Positions 54,520 to 63,397 of a stretch of 64,000 nt of DNA are shown in pieces. This stretch comes from Variovorax sp. OAS795 (GTDB lineage Bacteria; Pseudomonadota; Gammaproteobacteria; Burkholderiales; Burkholderiaceae_C). A model generated the notes under the pieces. It ran no database searches. It saw only the letters and a list, made by a program, of their open reading frames with translations, and was not told where the DNA came from. The position numbers and the translations under genes were made by a program. The DNA lies in NCBI RefSeq assembly GCF_040546685.1, contig NZ_JBEPOH010000001.1, forward strand, positions 2,542,001 through 2,606,000. The letters are read 5' to 3'. Numbering within the stretch: the stretch's first letter is position 1; every line of letters starts with the position of its first letter.

Positions 54520-54608
54520 CGAGCCCTCGGGCAAGGGGCCGCGGCAGTGCGGCGCCTTGCGACCCGGCCTGCGCCCAGGCGTAACGATTGTCCAATCCGA
54601 GAGGTGGC

Positions 54609-56393
54609 ATGAAACCGCAGGAAAAGCCCGGCGAATTGCGGCAGGCGGTGACGGCGCTCAGGGGCTACTTCGTGCGCGCGGCGTGGTTCAGCGCGTGCTC
54701 CGCGCTGCTGCTGCTGGCGCCGAGCGGCTACATGCTCGAGGTGTATGGGCGCGTGGTGAACAGCCGCAGCGCGCTCACGCTGGCCATGCTGACCTTGCTG
54801 GTGCTGGCCGCCTTCTGCCTCATGGAAGTGCTCGAGTGGGCGCGCACCGAGGTGATGTACCGCGCCGGGCGGAAGCTGGACCAGAAGCTGCGCAACCGCG
54901 TGTTCGCAGCCATTTTCGAAGCGGGCCTGAAGCGCCTGCCGGGCGGAACCGCGCAGCCGCTCAACGACCTTCGCACCCTGCGCGAGTTCCTGTATTCGCC
55001 GCCGCTGCTGGCGCTGATGGAGGCGCCGGTGGCGCTGGTCTGCATGGGGCTCATGTTCGCCATCAGCCCGGTGCTGGGGTGGTCGGCCGTGGTGGGCTCG
55101 CTGCTGCAGGTGTTCGTCGGCTGGCTCAACGACCGGAACACGCGGCCGCCGCTGGTGTCGGCCAACCGGTGCGCGATCGAAGCGCAGCAATATGCCGACG
55201 CCGCACTGCGCAACTCGCAGGTCATCGAGTCGATGGGCATGCTGCGCGACGTGCATCGCCGCTGGATGGCGAGGCGGCGCGAATTCCTGCAGCGCGAGGC
55301 CGTGGCCTCGGACAGCGCCGGAAGCTACCAGGCGCTGAGCAAGTTCCTGCAGGTCACCACCGGCTCCCTGCTGCTCGGCCTGGGGGCCTGGCTGCTGCTG
55401 AGGAACCAGCTGAACGGCGATGCGGGAATGATGGTGGTCGGCTCGATCCTGGGCGGGCGTGCGTTGGCGCCACTGGTGCTGCTGGTGGCGCAGTGGCGCA
55501 TGGTGGTCAATGCCTCCGATGCATGGCAGCGCCTGGACAGCCTGCTGGCTGCCATCGCGCCGCGGCCGGACACGATGCCCTTGCCGCCGCCCAAGGGCGC
55601 GCTGCAGGTCGAGAGCGTGGTGGCCGGGGCCCCGGGCGGCGGCTCGGCCATCCTGCGGAACGTGGGCTTCGCCCTGGCGCCGGGCGAGGTGCTTGCCGTG
55701 GTGGGTCCTTCGGCCGCGGGGAAGACGACCCTGGCACGCCTCTTGGTGGGCCTGTGGCCGGCGGCCAGCGGCAAGGTGCGGCTGGACGGCGCGGACGTGT
55801 TCGCATGGGACAAGACGGAGCTCGGCCCGCACATCGGCTATCTGCCGCAGGAGGTCGAATTGCTGGAGGGCACGCTGGCCGAGAACATCGCGCGCTTTGC
55901 CGAGGTGCGGCCCGGGAAGGTCAGGGCGGCCGCCATGGCCGTGGACCTGCATGGCTGGATCATGAGCCTTCCGCTGGGCTACGACACGCCCATCGGCCCT
56001 GAAGGCGCGGTGCTGTCGGGCGGGCAGCGGCAACGGGTGGCACTGGCGCGCGCGCTCTACGGCCAGCCTGCGCTGGTGGTGCTCGACGAGCCGAACTCGA
56101 GCCTCGACGACGCTGGCGACGCGGCGCTGGCAGCTGCCATCCTGGCGCTGAAGGCGCGCGGCACCACCTTCGTCGTGATGACGCACCGCACCAGCGTGCT
56201 GGCGGTGGCCGACAAGATGCTGGTGCTGTGCGATGGCGCGATGCAGGGCTTCGGCGCGCGCGACGAGGTGCTGGCCGCGCTGCGGCAGGCCGGCCAGCAG
56301 GCGGTGGACCGGATGCGCAAGGCCGCCAACCAGTCCGTCTCGCGCCAGGGCGAGGCCGGCAATGCGGTGGGCGTTGCGCCAGCGGCGAGTTGA
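54609..56393 (+). CDS. Type I secretion ABC transporter, first subunit
   Basis: A 594-residue permease-ATPase: six-helix ABC transmembrane domain (about 25-310) and a nucleotide-binding domain with Walker A GPSAAGKTT, signature LSGGQRQR, Walker B LVVLDEPN and the H-loop in MTHRTS. All catalytic residues are present. It resembles PrtD/HasD-type exporters and lacks the N-terminal C39-like domain of HlyB. A GAGAGGTGG ribosome site precedes ATG 54609. It is followed 5 bases later by a second, different ABC exporter, so the two may form a heterodimer. Confidence 0.85.
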   Translation: MKPQEKPGELRQAVTALRGYFVRAAWFSACSALLLLAPSGYMLEVYGRVVNSRSALTLAMLTLLVLAAFCLMEVLEWARTEVMYRAGRKLDQKLRNRVFAAIFEAGLKRLPGGTAQPLNDLRTLREFLYSPPLLALMEAPVALVCMGLMFAISPVLGWSAVVGSLLQVFVGWLNDRNTRPPLVSANRCAIEAQQYADAALRNSQVIESMGMLRDVHRRWMARRREFLQREAVASDSAGSYQALSKFLQVTTGSLLLGLGAWLLLRNQLNGDAGMMVVGSILGGRALAPLVLLVAQWRMVVNASDAWQRLDSLLAAIAPRPDTMPLPPPKGALQVESVVAGAPGGGSAILRNVGFALAPGEVLAVVGPSAAGKTTLARLLVGLWPAASGKVRLDGADVFAWDKTELGPHIGYLPQEVELLEGTLAENIARFAEVRPGKVRAAAMAVDLHGWIMSLPLGYDTPIGPEGAVLSGGQRQRVALARALYGQPALVVLDEPNSSLDDAGDAALAAAILALKARGTTFVVMTHRTSVLAVADKMLVLCDGAMQGFGARDEVLAALRQAGQQAVDRMRKAANQSVSRQGEAGNAVGVAPAAS

Positions 56394-56398
56394 CGGCC

Positions 56399-58123
56399 AT
56401 GAAGCAAGCCTCGTTCTTCAACCGCAGCGAACTGACGCGTGCCCTCTGGGGTTTCCGCAGGGAGTTCCTGTTGGTCGGCGCGCTGAGCTGCCTGGCCAAC
56501 CTGCTGATGCTCGTGCCGACGGTCTACATGCTGCAGATCTTCGACCGCGTGCTGTCCAGCCAGAGCGAGATGACCCTGCTCGCGGTCTCGGCGATCACGC
56601 TGCTGCTGTTCGTGGCGCTGGCCTTGTCGGAATGGCTGCGTTCGCGCCTCCTGGTGCGGGCCAGCCTGCGCTTCGACCGGCAGCTGAGCACCCGGGTGTT
56701 CAACGGGAGCTTCCAGGCCTATCTCGGCCAGCCGGCGAGCGCGAAGTCCAGGCCTTTTTCAGACCTCAACCACATCCGCCAGTTCTTCACCGGCCCCGGT
56801 GTCTTCGCGCTCTTCGATGCGCCCTGGGCGCCGATCTACATCGCGGTGATCTTCTTTCTCCATCCCTGGCTCGGCGTCGTGTCGCTGGCGTTTGCGCTGG
56901 TCCAGGGTGCGCTGGCGTGGTTCGGCCAGCGGCGGACTGTCGCACCGGCACAAGAGGTCCAGAAGGCCGCGGGCGACGCGATGAGCGACCTGCAGGGCAA
57001 GTTGCGCAACATCGAGGTGCTCGAATCGATGGGCATGATCGCCAACCTGCAGCGGCGCTGGAACCGCCAGCATGCGGCTTGCATGGCCGAGGGCTCTCGC
57101 GCGCAGGACGTCATCGGCCGCGTGGCGGCGTGGAGCAAGTTCATCCGCTACAGCCAGCAGTCGCTGGCCCTGGCCGCGGGCGCGCTGCTGGTGATCGATG
57201 GCCAGCTGTCGCCGGGCGCGATGATTGCCGCCAACGTGCTGATGGGCCGCGCGCTGGCGCCCATCGACCAGCTGGTCGGCACCTGGCGCAGCTTCGTCTC
57301 GTGCCGCAGTGCCTTCCATCGGCTGGAGAAACTGCTGGCCGAATTTCCCGCGCCGGGGCATGTTCCTTCGCGGGCCGCGCCCACGGGCGCCATCGGCTTG
57401 CATGGCGTCTGTGTCGGTGTCCCCGGGCGCGCAACGCCGATCCTGAAGAATATTTCGTTCTCGGTGCCGGCGGGAACCGTGGTTGCCGTGCTCGGGCCAT
57501 CGGGGTCGGGCAAGTCGACGCTGGCGAAGGTCATGGTCGGCATCTGGAGCGCATCGGCGGGCGCGGTGCAGCTCGACGGCGCACCGATCGGTGCCTGGGA
57601 CCGGCAGGCGCTGGGGCCGCACCTGGGCTACCTGCCGCAGGACGTGGAGTTGTTCGGCGGCACCATCGCCGAGAACATCGCGCGGCTCGGCGAGGTCGAT
57701 TCGCGCAAGGTCATCGAGGCTGCACGCAGTGCCGGCATGCACGACGCGATCCTGCGCTTTCCGAAGGGCTATGACACGCCCATCGGCGATGCGGGCGGCC
57801 TGCTTTCCGGCGGCCAGCGGCAGCGCATCGGGCTGGCGCGCGCGATCTATGGCGATCCTTCGCTCATCGTGCTGGACGAGCCGAACGCCAACCTGGACGA
57901 CGCCGGGGAGGCCGCGCTCGTGCGGGCCCTGCGCGAACTCAAGGCCAAGGGAAAAACGGTGTTCCTGGTGACGCATCGCCAGGCTGCGGTGGCCGTGGCC
58001 GACCGCCTCATGGTCCTGAACGATGGCGCCCTGGCGGCGGACGGGCCGCGCGACGTCACGCTCGCGTTTCTTCGCCGCGCGCAGCCCGCCGTGCGAACGG
58101 CGGCGCTGGCGCAGTCCGCATGA
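56399..58123 (+). CDS. Type I secretion ABC transporter, second subunit
   Basis: A 574-residue permease-ATPase with the same layout as the preceding gene and complete motifs: Walker A GPSGSGKST, signature LSGGQRQR, Walker B LIVLDEPN, H-loop VTHRQA. It differs from the first subunit over most of its length (roughly half the residues). Either each ABC works as a homodimer for different cargo, or the two make one heterodimeric exporter. ATG 56399 lies 5 bases after the first gene's stop. Confidence 0.85.
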   Translation: MKQASFFNRSELTRALWGFRREFLLVGALSCLANLLMLVPTVYMLQIFDRVLSSQSEMTLLAVSAITLLLFVALALSEWLRSRLLVRASLRFDRQLSTRVFNGSFQAYLGQPASAKSRPFSDLNHIRQFFTGPGVFALFDAPWAPIYIAVIFFLHPWLGVVSLAFALVQGALAWFGQRRTVAPAQEVQKAAGDAMSDLQGKLRNIEVLESMGMIANLQRRWNRQHAACMAEGSRAQDVIGRVAAWSKFIRYSQQSLALAAGALLVIDGQLSPGAMIAANVLMGRALAPIDQLVGTWRSFVSCRSAFHRLEKLLAEFPAPGHVPSRAAPTGAIGLHGVCVGVPGRATPILKNISFSVPAGTVVAVLGPSGSGKSTLAKVMVGIWSASAGAVQLDGAPIGAWDRQALGPHLGYLPQDVELFGGTIAENIARLGEVDSRKVIEAARSAGMHDAILRFPKGYDTPIGDAGGLLSGGQRQRIGLARAIYGDPSLIVLDEPNANLDDAGEAALVRALRELKAKGKTVFLVTHRQAAVAVADRLMVLNDGALAADGPRDVTLAFLRRAQPAVRTAALAQSA

Positions 58124-58166
58124 CCCCGACGCCGCCTTGTGACCCATCCAAGGCCCGGAGCTTCAA

Positions 58167-59540
58167 ATGGCCAAACCGAATCTACTCAGGGATGTCACTG
58201 CCACCCCCTTGCCGATCGATGACGTCGAGCCATTGCGGGACGATGCGGATGGTTCGGGGGGCGACTTCGGGCGCGCCGGGCGCATCGGCGCATGGGCCCT
58301 GGCGATCGGCTTCGGCGGGTTCCTCGTGTGGGCTGCATTCGCCCCGCTGGACGAGGGCGTGCCGAGCCAGGGGCAGGTGGCCATCGACACCAAGCGCAAG
58401 GCGGTGCAGCACCAGATCGGCGGCATCCTCAAGGAGGTGCGGGTGGGCGAGGGCGACCAGGTGCAGGAAGGCCAATTGCTGTTCAAGCTGGACGACGCCG
58501 CATCCAGGGCGAGCTTCGAGACCGTGCGGCAGCGCTACCTGGGATTTCGCGCCATACAGGGCCGCCTGCTGGCCGAACAGGGGGGCCAGAACAGCATCGA
58601 CTTTCATCCGGACTTGCAGGCGGCGGCCTCGGACCCGCTGATCCGCCAGCACATGTTCAACCAGGAGCAACTGCTCAGGTCGCGCCGCGCGGCCTTGCGC
58701 GCCGACCTGCAATCGATCGAGGAGAACATCCAGGGCCAGCAGGAGTTGTCCCAGGCGTATTCGAGCATGCTGGTCAGCCGGCGACAGCAGCTTTCGCTTC
58801 TGCACGAAGAACTGGGCCAGACGCGCAAGATGGTCGGCGAGGGCTTTGCGCCGCGCAACCGCCAGCTGGAAATGGAGCGCCAGGTCGCCGAATCGAACAC
58901 CTCCATTGCCGAACTCATCGGCAACATGGGCCGTGCGCGGCGTTCCATCGCGGAGCTTCGCCAGCGTGCCATTGCCAGGCAGCAGGAATACCACAAGGAA
59001 GTGGAAACGCAGCAGGCCGAAGTCAGCCGCGAAGTGCTCGGCGACTACGAGAAGTTCGTCGCCCTGCGCGACGAACTGGGCCGCACCGAGATCCGCTCGC
59101 CCGCTTCGGGCCAGGTGGTGGGGCTGGTGGCGCAAACCGTGGGCGGCGTGGTTGCGCCGGGGCAGAAACTGATGGACGTGGTGCCCGCCAACGAGCCCTT
59201 GCTGCTCGAGACCCGGGTGCCCCCGCACCTGATCGACCGCGTGCGTGCCGGCATTCCGGTGGATGTGCGCTTCTCGACCTTCGCCCATTCTCCGCAGCTG
59301 GTGGTGCAGGGCAAGCTGGCTTCGGTCTCCGGCGACCTGCTGGTCGACCCGCAGACCAACGCGAGCTACTACCTGGCGCGCGTGGCCGTGACGCCGGAGG
59401 GCCTGCAGAAGCTCGGCAAGCGTTCGCTGCAGCCGGGCATGCCGGTGGAGGTGGTCTTCAAGACCGGAGAGCGCTCGCTGCTCGTCTACCTTTTGCATCC
59501 GCTCACCAAGCGCATCGCAGCCTCGATGACGGAAGAATGA
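58167..59540 (+). CDS. HlyD-family membrane fusion protein
   Basis: A 457-residue periplasmic adaptor with one N-terminal inner-membrane helix (about 40-60). The lipoyl-like half (GILKEVRVGEGDQVQEGQLLFKLDD) flanks a long coiled coil (about 140-290), and the second half (AQTVGGVVAPGQKLMDVV) is followed by a beta-barrel domain. It links the ABC exporter to TolC. Its ATGA overlap with the next gene shows operon coupling. Confidence 0.9.
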   Translation: MAKPNLLRDVTATPLPIDDVEPLRDDADGSGGDFGRAGRIGAWALAIGFGGFLVWAAFAPLDEGVPSQGQVAIDTKRKAVQHQIGGILKEVRVGEGDQVQEGQLLFKLDDAASRASFETVRQRYLGFRAIQGRLLAEQGGQNSIDFHPDLQAAASDPLIRQHMFNQEQLLRSRRAALRADLQSIEENIQGQQELSQAYSSMLVSRRQQLSLLHEELGQTRKMVGEGFAPRNRQLEMERQVAESNTSIAELIGNMGRARRSIAELRQRAIARQQEYHKEVETQQAEVSREVLGDYEKFVALRDELGRTEIRSPASGQVVGLVAQTVGGVVAPGQKLMDVVPANEPLLLETRVPPHLIDRVRAGIPVDVRFSTFAHSPQLVVQGKLASVSGDLLVDPQTNASYYLARVAVTPEGLQKLGKRSLQPGMPVEVVFKTGERSLLVYLLHPLTKRIAASMTEE

Positions 59541-60874
59541 AGGTGAAGCAAAAAAAGCTGCTTGTCTTCGCTGCTGCCGGCCTGCTCTGCGGGCAGGCCT
59601 GGTCGCTCGATCTGTCCGAAGCCTATGGGGAAGCGCTGGTGCAGGACTCCACCATCCGCGCCGTGCGGGCGGCCACCGATGCGCGGCGCGAGCGCTTGCC
59701 GCAGGCCAGGGCGCAGCTGCTTCCCAGCGTGTCGGCGAGCGTCTCGCGCTTTCGAAACTCCCTGGAGCGAACATCGCCGGATGGCGCGGGGCAACTCCTC
59801 ACCGCCAACCTGCGCTACACCAGCAGCAGCGAGGTGCTCACTTTGCGCCAACCCCTCTTTCGCATGCAACTGATGGCCGACTACCGCCAGGCGCGGGCGC
59901 AGGTCGACGATGCCGAGGCCACGCTGGAACGCGAGACCCAGAACGTCGGCGTCCGCGTGAGCGGCGCCTATTTCGAGGCGCTCCTGGCCGAGGAACATCT
60001 TGCGCTGGTGCTGGCGCAGAAGACCGCCTACACGACCCAGTTCGATGCCGCCGAGAAGCGCTTCGGCGCAGGCCTGGGCACGCGCACCGACATCGACGAA
60101 GCGCGTGCGGCGCTGGACCTCAACGTGGCGCAGGAACTCGAGGCGCGCCAGAACCTGGACTTCACGCGCCGGCAGATCCAGAGCCTGGTCAATCGCCCGA
60201 TCGACCGGCTGGCGCCGCTCGATTCGTCGAGGATGCGGCTGATCCCGCCGGTGCCCGCCCAGCTCGAAGCCTGGGTCGCGCAGGCTGAAACCGGCAGCCC
60301 CGAACTCCAGTCGCTCGTCGCGCAAGTGGAAGCCGCCAGGAACGAGGTGGAGAAGGCCCAGGCCGGCCACTATCCGACCCTCGACGCCGTCGCCCAGTGG
60401 TCGCGCAGCGACAGCGACACCATCACCAGCATCAAGACCCGCTACACCAACCGCTCCATCGGCGTGCAGCTCAGCATTCCCCTCTATTCGGGCGGCCATG
60501 TGAGTTCGACGGTGCGGCAGGCGCTCGCGAACCAGCTGCGTGCGGAGGAAGCCCTCGAGGCCATGCGCCGCGACCTGAGCGTGCGGCTGCACCGCGAGTT
60601 CCGCGGCGTGACGGAGGGCGTGCTGAAGGTCAGGGCGCTCGAACAGGCGGTGCGTTCCGCCGAGCAGGTCGTCATCTCGAACAGCCGGTCGTTCGAGGCC
60701 GGCAGCCGCACCTTGCCCGACGTGCTGAACGCGGAGCAGCAGAAAGTCTCGGCGCAGCGCGACCTGGCGCAGGCGCGCTTCATCTACCTGATGTCGCGCG
60801 TGCGCCTGCAGGCGCTGGCGGGTGGCGCCAAGACCGAGGTCATCGAGGAGATCAACGGCTGGCTCGTGCGCTGA
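59537..60874 (+). CDS. TolC-family outer-membrane channel of the secretion system
   Basis: A 445-residue outer-membrane efflux protein with a signal peptide (about 1-23, cut near WSL). The two TolC repeats are visible: helical stretches of about 120 residues with AYFEALLAEEHLALVLAQ and GVLKVRALEQAVRSAEQ, and the LSIPLYSGGHV and VLTLRQPLF strands. The start ATG 59537 overlaps the hlyD-type stop. It provides the outer-membrane exit of the T1SS. Like PrtF/TolC-type proteins of dedicated systems, it is encoded with them. Confidence 0.9.
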   Translation: MKVKQKKLLVFAAAGLLCGQAWSLDLSEAYGEALVQDSTIRAVRAATDARRERLPQARAQLLPSVSASVSRFRNSLERTSPDGAGQLLTANLRYTSSSEVLTLRQPLFRMQLMADYRQARAQVDDAEATLERETQNVGVRVSGAYFEALLAEEHLALVLAQKTAYTTQFDAAEKRFGAGLGTRTDIDEARAALDLNVAQELEARQNLDFTRRQIQSLVNRPIDRLAPLDSSRMRLIPPVPAQLEAWVAQAETGSPELQSLVAQVEAARNEVEKAQAGHYPTLDAVAQWSRSDSDTITSIKTRYTNRSIGVQLSIPLYSGGHVSSTVRQALANQLRAEEALEAMRRDLSVRLHREFRGVTEGVLKVRALEQAVRSAEQVVISNSRSFEAGSRTLPDVLNAEQQKVSAQRDLAQARFIYLMSRVRLQALAGGAKTEVIEEINGWLVR

Positions 60875-60883
60875 CCCGGCCGC

Positions 60884-61378
60884 TCAGATGACGGGCACGC
60901 TGGTTTCCTTCAGCACCCGCAGCACGAAGTGCGACTTGCTGTGGCGGATGCCCGGAATCTTGTAGAGCTTCTCGCGCAGCAGCCGCTCGTAGTCGCGCGT
61001 GTCGCGCACCGCAATGCGGATGTAGTAGTCGTAGTCGCCCGACACGAGATACGCCTCCTGGATCTCCGGAATGGTCGCCAGCACGCGTCCGAAGTCGTAG
61101 AGCGTTTCATCGGTGTGGCTTTCTAGCGTGACCTGGACGATCACCGAGTCGTGATAGCCGAGCTTGGCCGGATCGACGTCGATGGTGTAGCGCTTGATCA
61201 CGCCCTGGGCTTCGAGCTTCTTGATGCGCGTCCAGCAACTGGTGGGTGACAGGCCGACCTCGTGGCCGATCTCCTGCAGGGTCTTGCGCGAGTCGAGCAG
61301 CAGCACCCGAAGGATCGCCATGTCGATCTTGTCGAAAGATCCTTCTCCGTTGGAGGGTGTTTTCCGAAGATTTTTCAT
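60884..61378 (-). CDS. Lrp/AsnC-family transcriptional regulator
   Basis: A 164-residue regulator. The N-terminal winged HTH (about 18-70, [25 protein letters not shown]) and C-terminal RAM/ligand domain (about 80-155, [22 protein letters not shown]) match Lrp/AsnC proteins that sense amino acids. ATG 61378 is preferred over TTG 61399. It is divergent from an acetolactate-synthase-like gene with 65 bases between starts, so it very likely controls that gene in response to an amino acid such as leucine. Confidence 0.85.
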   Translation of the reverse strand: MKNLRKTPSNGEGSFDKIDMAILRVLLLDSRKTLQEIGHEVGLSPTSCWTRIKKLEAQGVIKRYTIDVDPAKLGYHDSVIVQVTLESHTDETLYDFGRVLATIPEIQEAYLVSGDYDYYIRIAVRDTRDYERLLREKLYKIPGIRHSKSHFVLRVLKETSVPVI

Positions 61379-61443
61379 TGATCGGCCGAAAGAGGACAAA
61401 AAAAGGAAGCAAATTCTGCATCAGAACCGGAAGAATCGACGGC

Positions 61444-63225
61444 ATGCGACTGCTCGACCTTCCCCCGGTTTCCACTTCCTTCCCCGCCCACCCCGCGGCC
61501 CGCGTGCGCAACGGGGCCGAGGCCCTGCTCGACACGCTGGTCGAATGCGGGGTCGACACGCTTTTCGGCTATCCGGGCGGCGCCGCGCTGCCGCTATATG
61601 ACGCGCTGCATGGCGAGCCGCGGCTGCGCCACGTGCTGGTGCGGCACGAGCAGGCCGCCGTGCATGCGGCCGAAGGCTATGCGCGCACCACGGGGCGCGT
61701 GGGCGTGGTGCTGGTCACCTCGGGGCCCGGCGTGGCCAACACGATCAGCGGCCTGCTCGATGCGATCAGCGACTCGGTGCCGCTCCTGTGCATCAGCGGA
61801 CAGGTGGCGACGGGCGTGATCGGCACCCAGGCCTTTCAGGAAAGCGATGCGCTCGGCATGTCGCGCCCGGTGACCAAGTGGAACCAGCAGGTGCGCGCGG
61901 CCGGCGACGTGCCGCAGCTGGTGCGGCATGCGCTGCAGATTGCCGCCTCGGGCCGGCCCGGGCCGGTGTTGCTCGACGTGCCCAAGGACGTGCAGCTCAT
62001 GCAGCTGGACCACGGTGCCGAACCTCGCCCGCTGCGTGCGCTGCGCGCGGGCAGGGTGGCGCTGCCGCCCAAGGCCATGCTGCAGCGGGCGGCCGACCTG
62101 ATCGGCGCGGCGCGCAGGCCGGTACTCTATGGCGGCGGCGGGCTGGTCAACTCGGGCCCCGCCGCATGCGAGGCCTTCGCGCAGCTGGTGCACCGTCTGC
62201 ACGCGCCGTGCACGCTCACGCTCATGGGGCTTGGCGCCTTTCCCGCGTCGGACCCGAAGTTCATCGGCATGCTGGGCATGCACGGCATGCTCGAAGCCAA
62301 CCTGGCCATGCACGAGGCCGACCTCGTGGTGTGCGTCGGCGCACGCTTCGACGATCGCGTGACCGGCAAGCTCGACGAGTTCTGCCCACACGCGCGCAAG
62401 ATCCACATAGACATCGATCCGGGCAGCATCAACAAGGTGGTGAAGGTCGACGTGCCGATGGTGGGCGATTGCGGCGCCGTGGTCGAGGCCCTTCTTGCAA
62501 TGCTGCCCGCGGACGGCTTTGCGCCCGAGCGCCTGGCGCCCTGGTGGCAGCGCATCGAACGCTGGCGCGCGGAAGATTGCCTCGGCTTCACGCCGCGCGC
62601 CGATGCCATCCTGCCGCAGCAGCTGATGGCGTCGCTGCAGCGCGCCATCGCCGGGCGCGACGCCATCGTGTCGACCGACGTGGGCCAGCACCAGATGTGG
62701 GCCGCGCAATACCTGCGCTTCGAGCGTCCGAGGCGCTGGCTCACGTCGGGCGGCGCCGGCACCATGGGCTACGGCTTGCCGGCCGCCATCGGCGCGCAGG
62801 TCGCGCACCCCGGCGCGCTCACGGTGTGCGTGAGCGGCGACGCCTCGGTGCTCATGAACATCCAGGAGCTTTCAACCGCCGTGCAGCACCGCGCGCCGGT
62901 GAAGCTGGTGCTGTGCAACAACGGCTACATGGGCATGGTGCGGCAGTGGCAGGAGCTCAACCACGGCAACCGCCTGAGCCACAGCTGGAACGAGGCGCTG
63001 CCCGATTTCGTCGCGCTCGCCAAGGCTTTCGGCTGGGGCGCGCGGCGCGTGTCGGATCCGGCGGAACTCGAGGCGGCGCTTGCCGAATGCGTAGGCAGCG
63101 AAGGGCCGTTCTTCCTCGACGTGCAGGTTGCTGCGCAAGAGAACTGCTTTCCGATGATGCCGGCAGGGTGCGGGCACCACCGGGTGATGCTTTCGAAGGA
63201 CCGGTGGTACGAAGAAGAATCTTGA
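61444..63225 (+). CDS. ilvB: Acetolactate synthase large-subunit-like TPP enzyme
   Basis: A 593-residue TPP enzyme. The activating Glu69 is in [16 protein letters not shown]; the central domain has [12 protein letters not shown]; the PP domain has [16 protein letters not shown] and [15 protein letters not shown], close to IlvB. The reaction is pyruvate plus pyruvate (or 2-oxobutyrate) to acetolactate. No small subunit gene follows, so it may use ilvN elsewhere or be a stand-alone variant. The Lrp-type gene is divergent. Frames open upstream of ATG 61444 overlap the regulator. Confidence 0.8.
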   Translation: MRLLDLPPVSTSFPAHPAARVRNGAEALLDTLVECGVDTLFGYPGGAALPLYDALHGEPRLRHVLVRHEQAAVHAAEGYARTTGRVGVVLVTSGPGVANTISGLLDAISDSVPLLCISGQVATGVIGTQAFQESDALGMSRPVTKWNQQVRAAGDVPQLVRHALQIAASGRPGPVLLDVPKDVQLMQLDHGAEPRPLRALRAGRVALPPKAMLQRAADLIGAARRPVLYGGGGLVNSGPAACEAFAQLVHRLHAPCTLTLMGLGAFPASDPKFIGMLGMHGMLEANLAMHEADLVVCVGARFDDRVTGKLDEFCPHARKIHIDIDPGSINKVVKVDVPMVGDCGAVVEALLAMLPADGFAPERLAPWWQRIERWRAEDCLGFTPRADAILPQQLMASLQRAIAGRDAIVSTDVGQHQMWAAQYLRFERPRRWLTSGGAGTMGYGLPAAIGAQVAHPGALTVCVSGDASVLMNIQELSTAVQHRAPVKLVLCNNGYMGMVRQWQELNHGNRLSHSWNEALPDFVALAKAFGWGARRVSDPAELEAALAECVGSEGPFFLDVQVAAQENCFPMMPAGCGHHRVMLSKDRWYEEES

Positions 63226-63237
63226 GGGTTTGACTTC

Positions 63238-63342
63238 CTCTCCCTCTGGGAGAGGGCGGGGGTGAGGGCATGTGCCTCTGAAGAGGCGCGGCCGTTTCGT
63301 GGAAGCCGATGCCCTCACCCCAACCCTCTCCCAGGGGGAGAG
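63238..63342. repeat. Large imperfect palindrome (REP-like element)
   Basis: The 34-base arm 63238-63271 pairs with 63309-63342 with 31 of 34 matches, around a 37-base loop. Each arm contains the GGTGAGGG and CTCCC blocks of the dispersed GC-rich palindromes common in proteobacterial intergenic regions. It sits between two convergent genes, where it may serve as a bidirectional transcription stop or RNA-stability element. Confidence 0.75.
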
Positions 63343-63397
63343 GGGGCAAGAAGCCCCCTAGAGGGAGAGGGAGAAACAAGGGGAGGGCTCGGCCGAC

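Noticed and set aside
50671..54534. A 1287-codon frame antisense to the exoprotein gene
   Set aside because: Composition (Arg, His, Val, Ala, Asp rich) and lack of motifs mark it as a shadow; the plus-strand frame has repeats, a ribosome site and operon context.
63238..63342. CRISPR-like repeat
   Set aside because: It is one inverted pair, not direct repeats with spacers.
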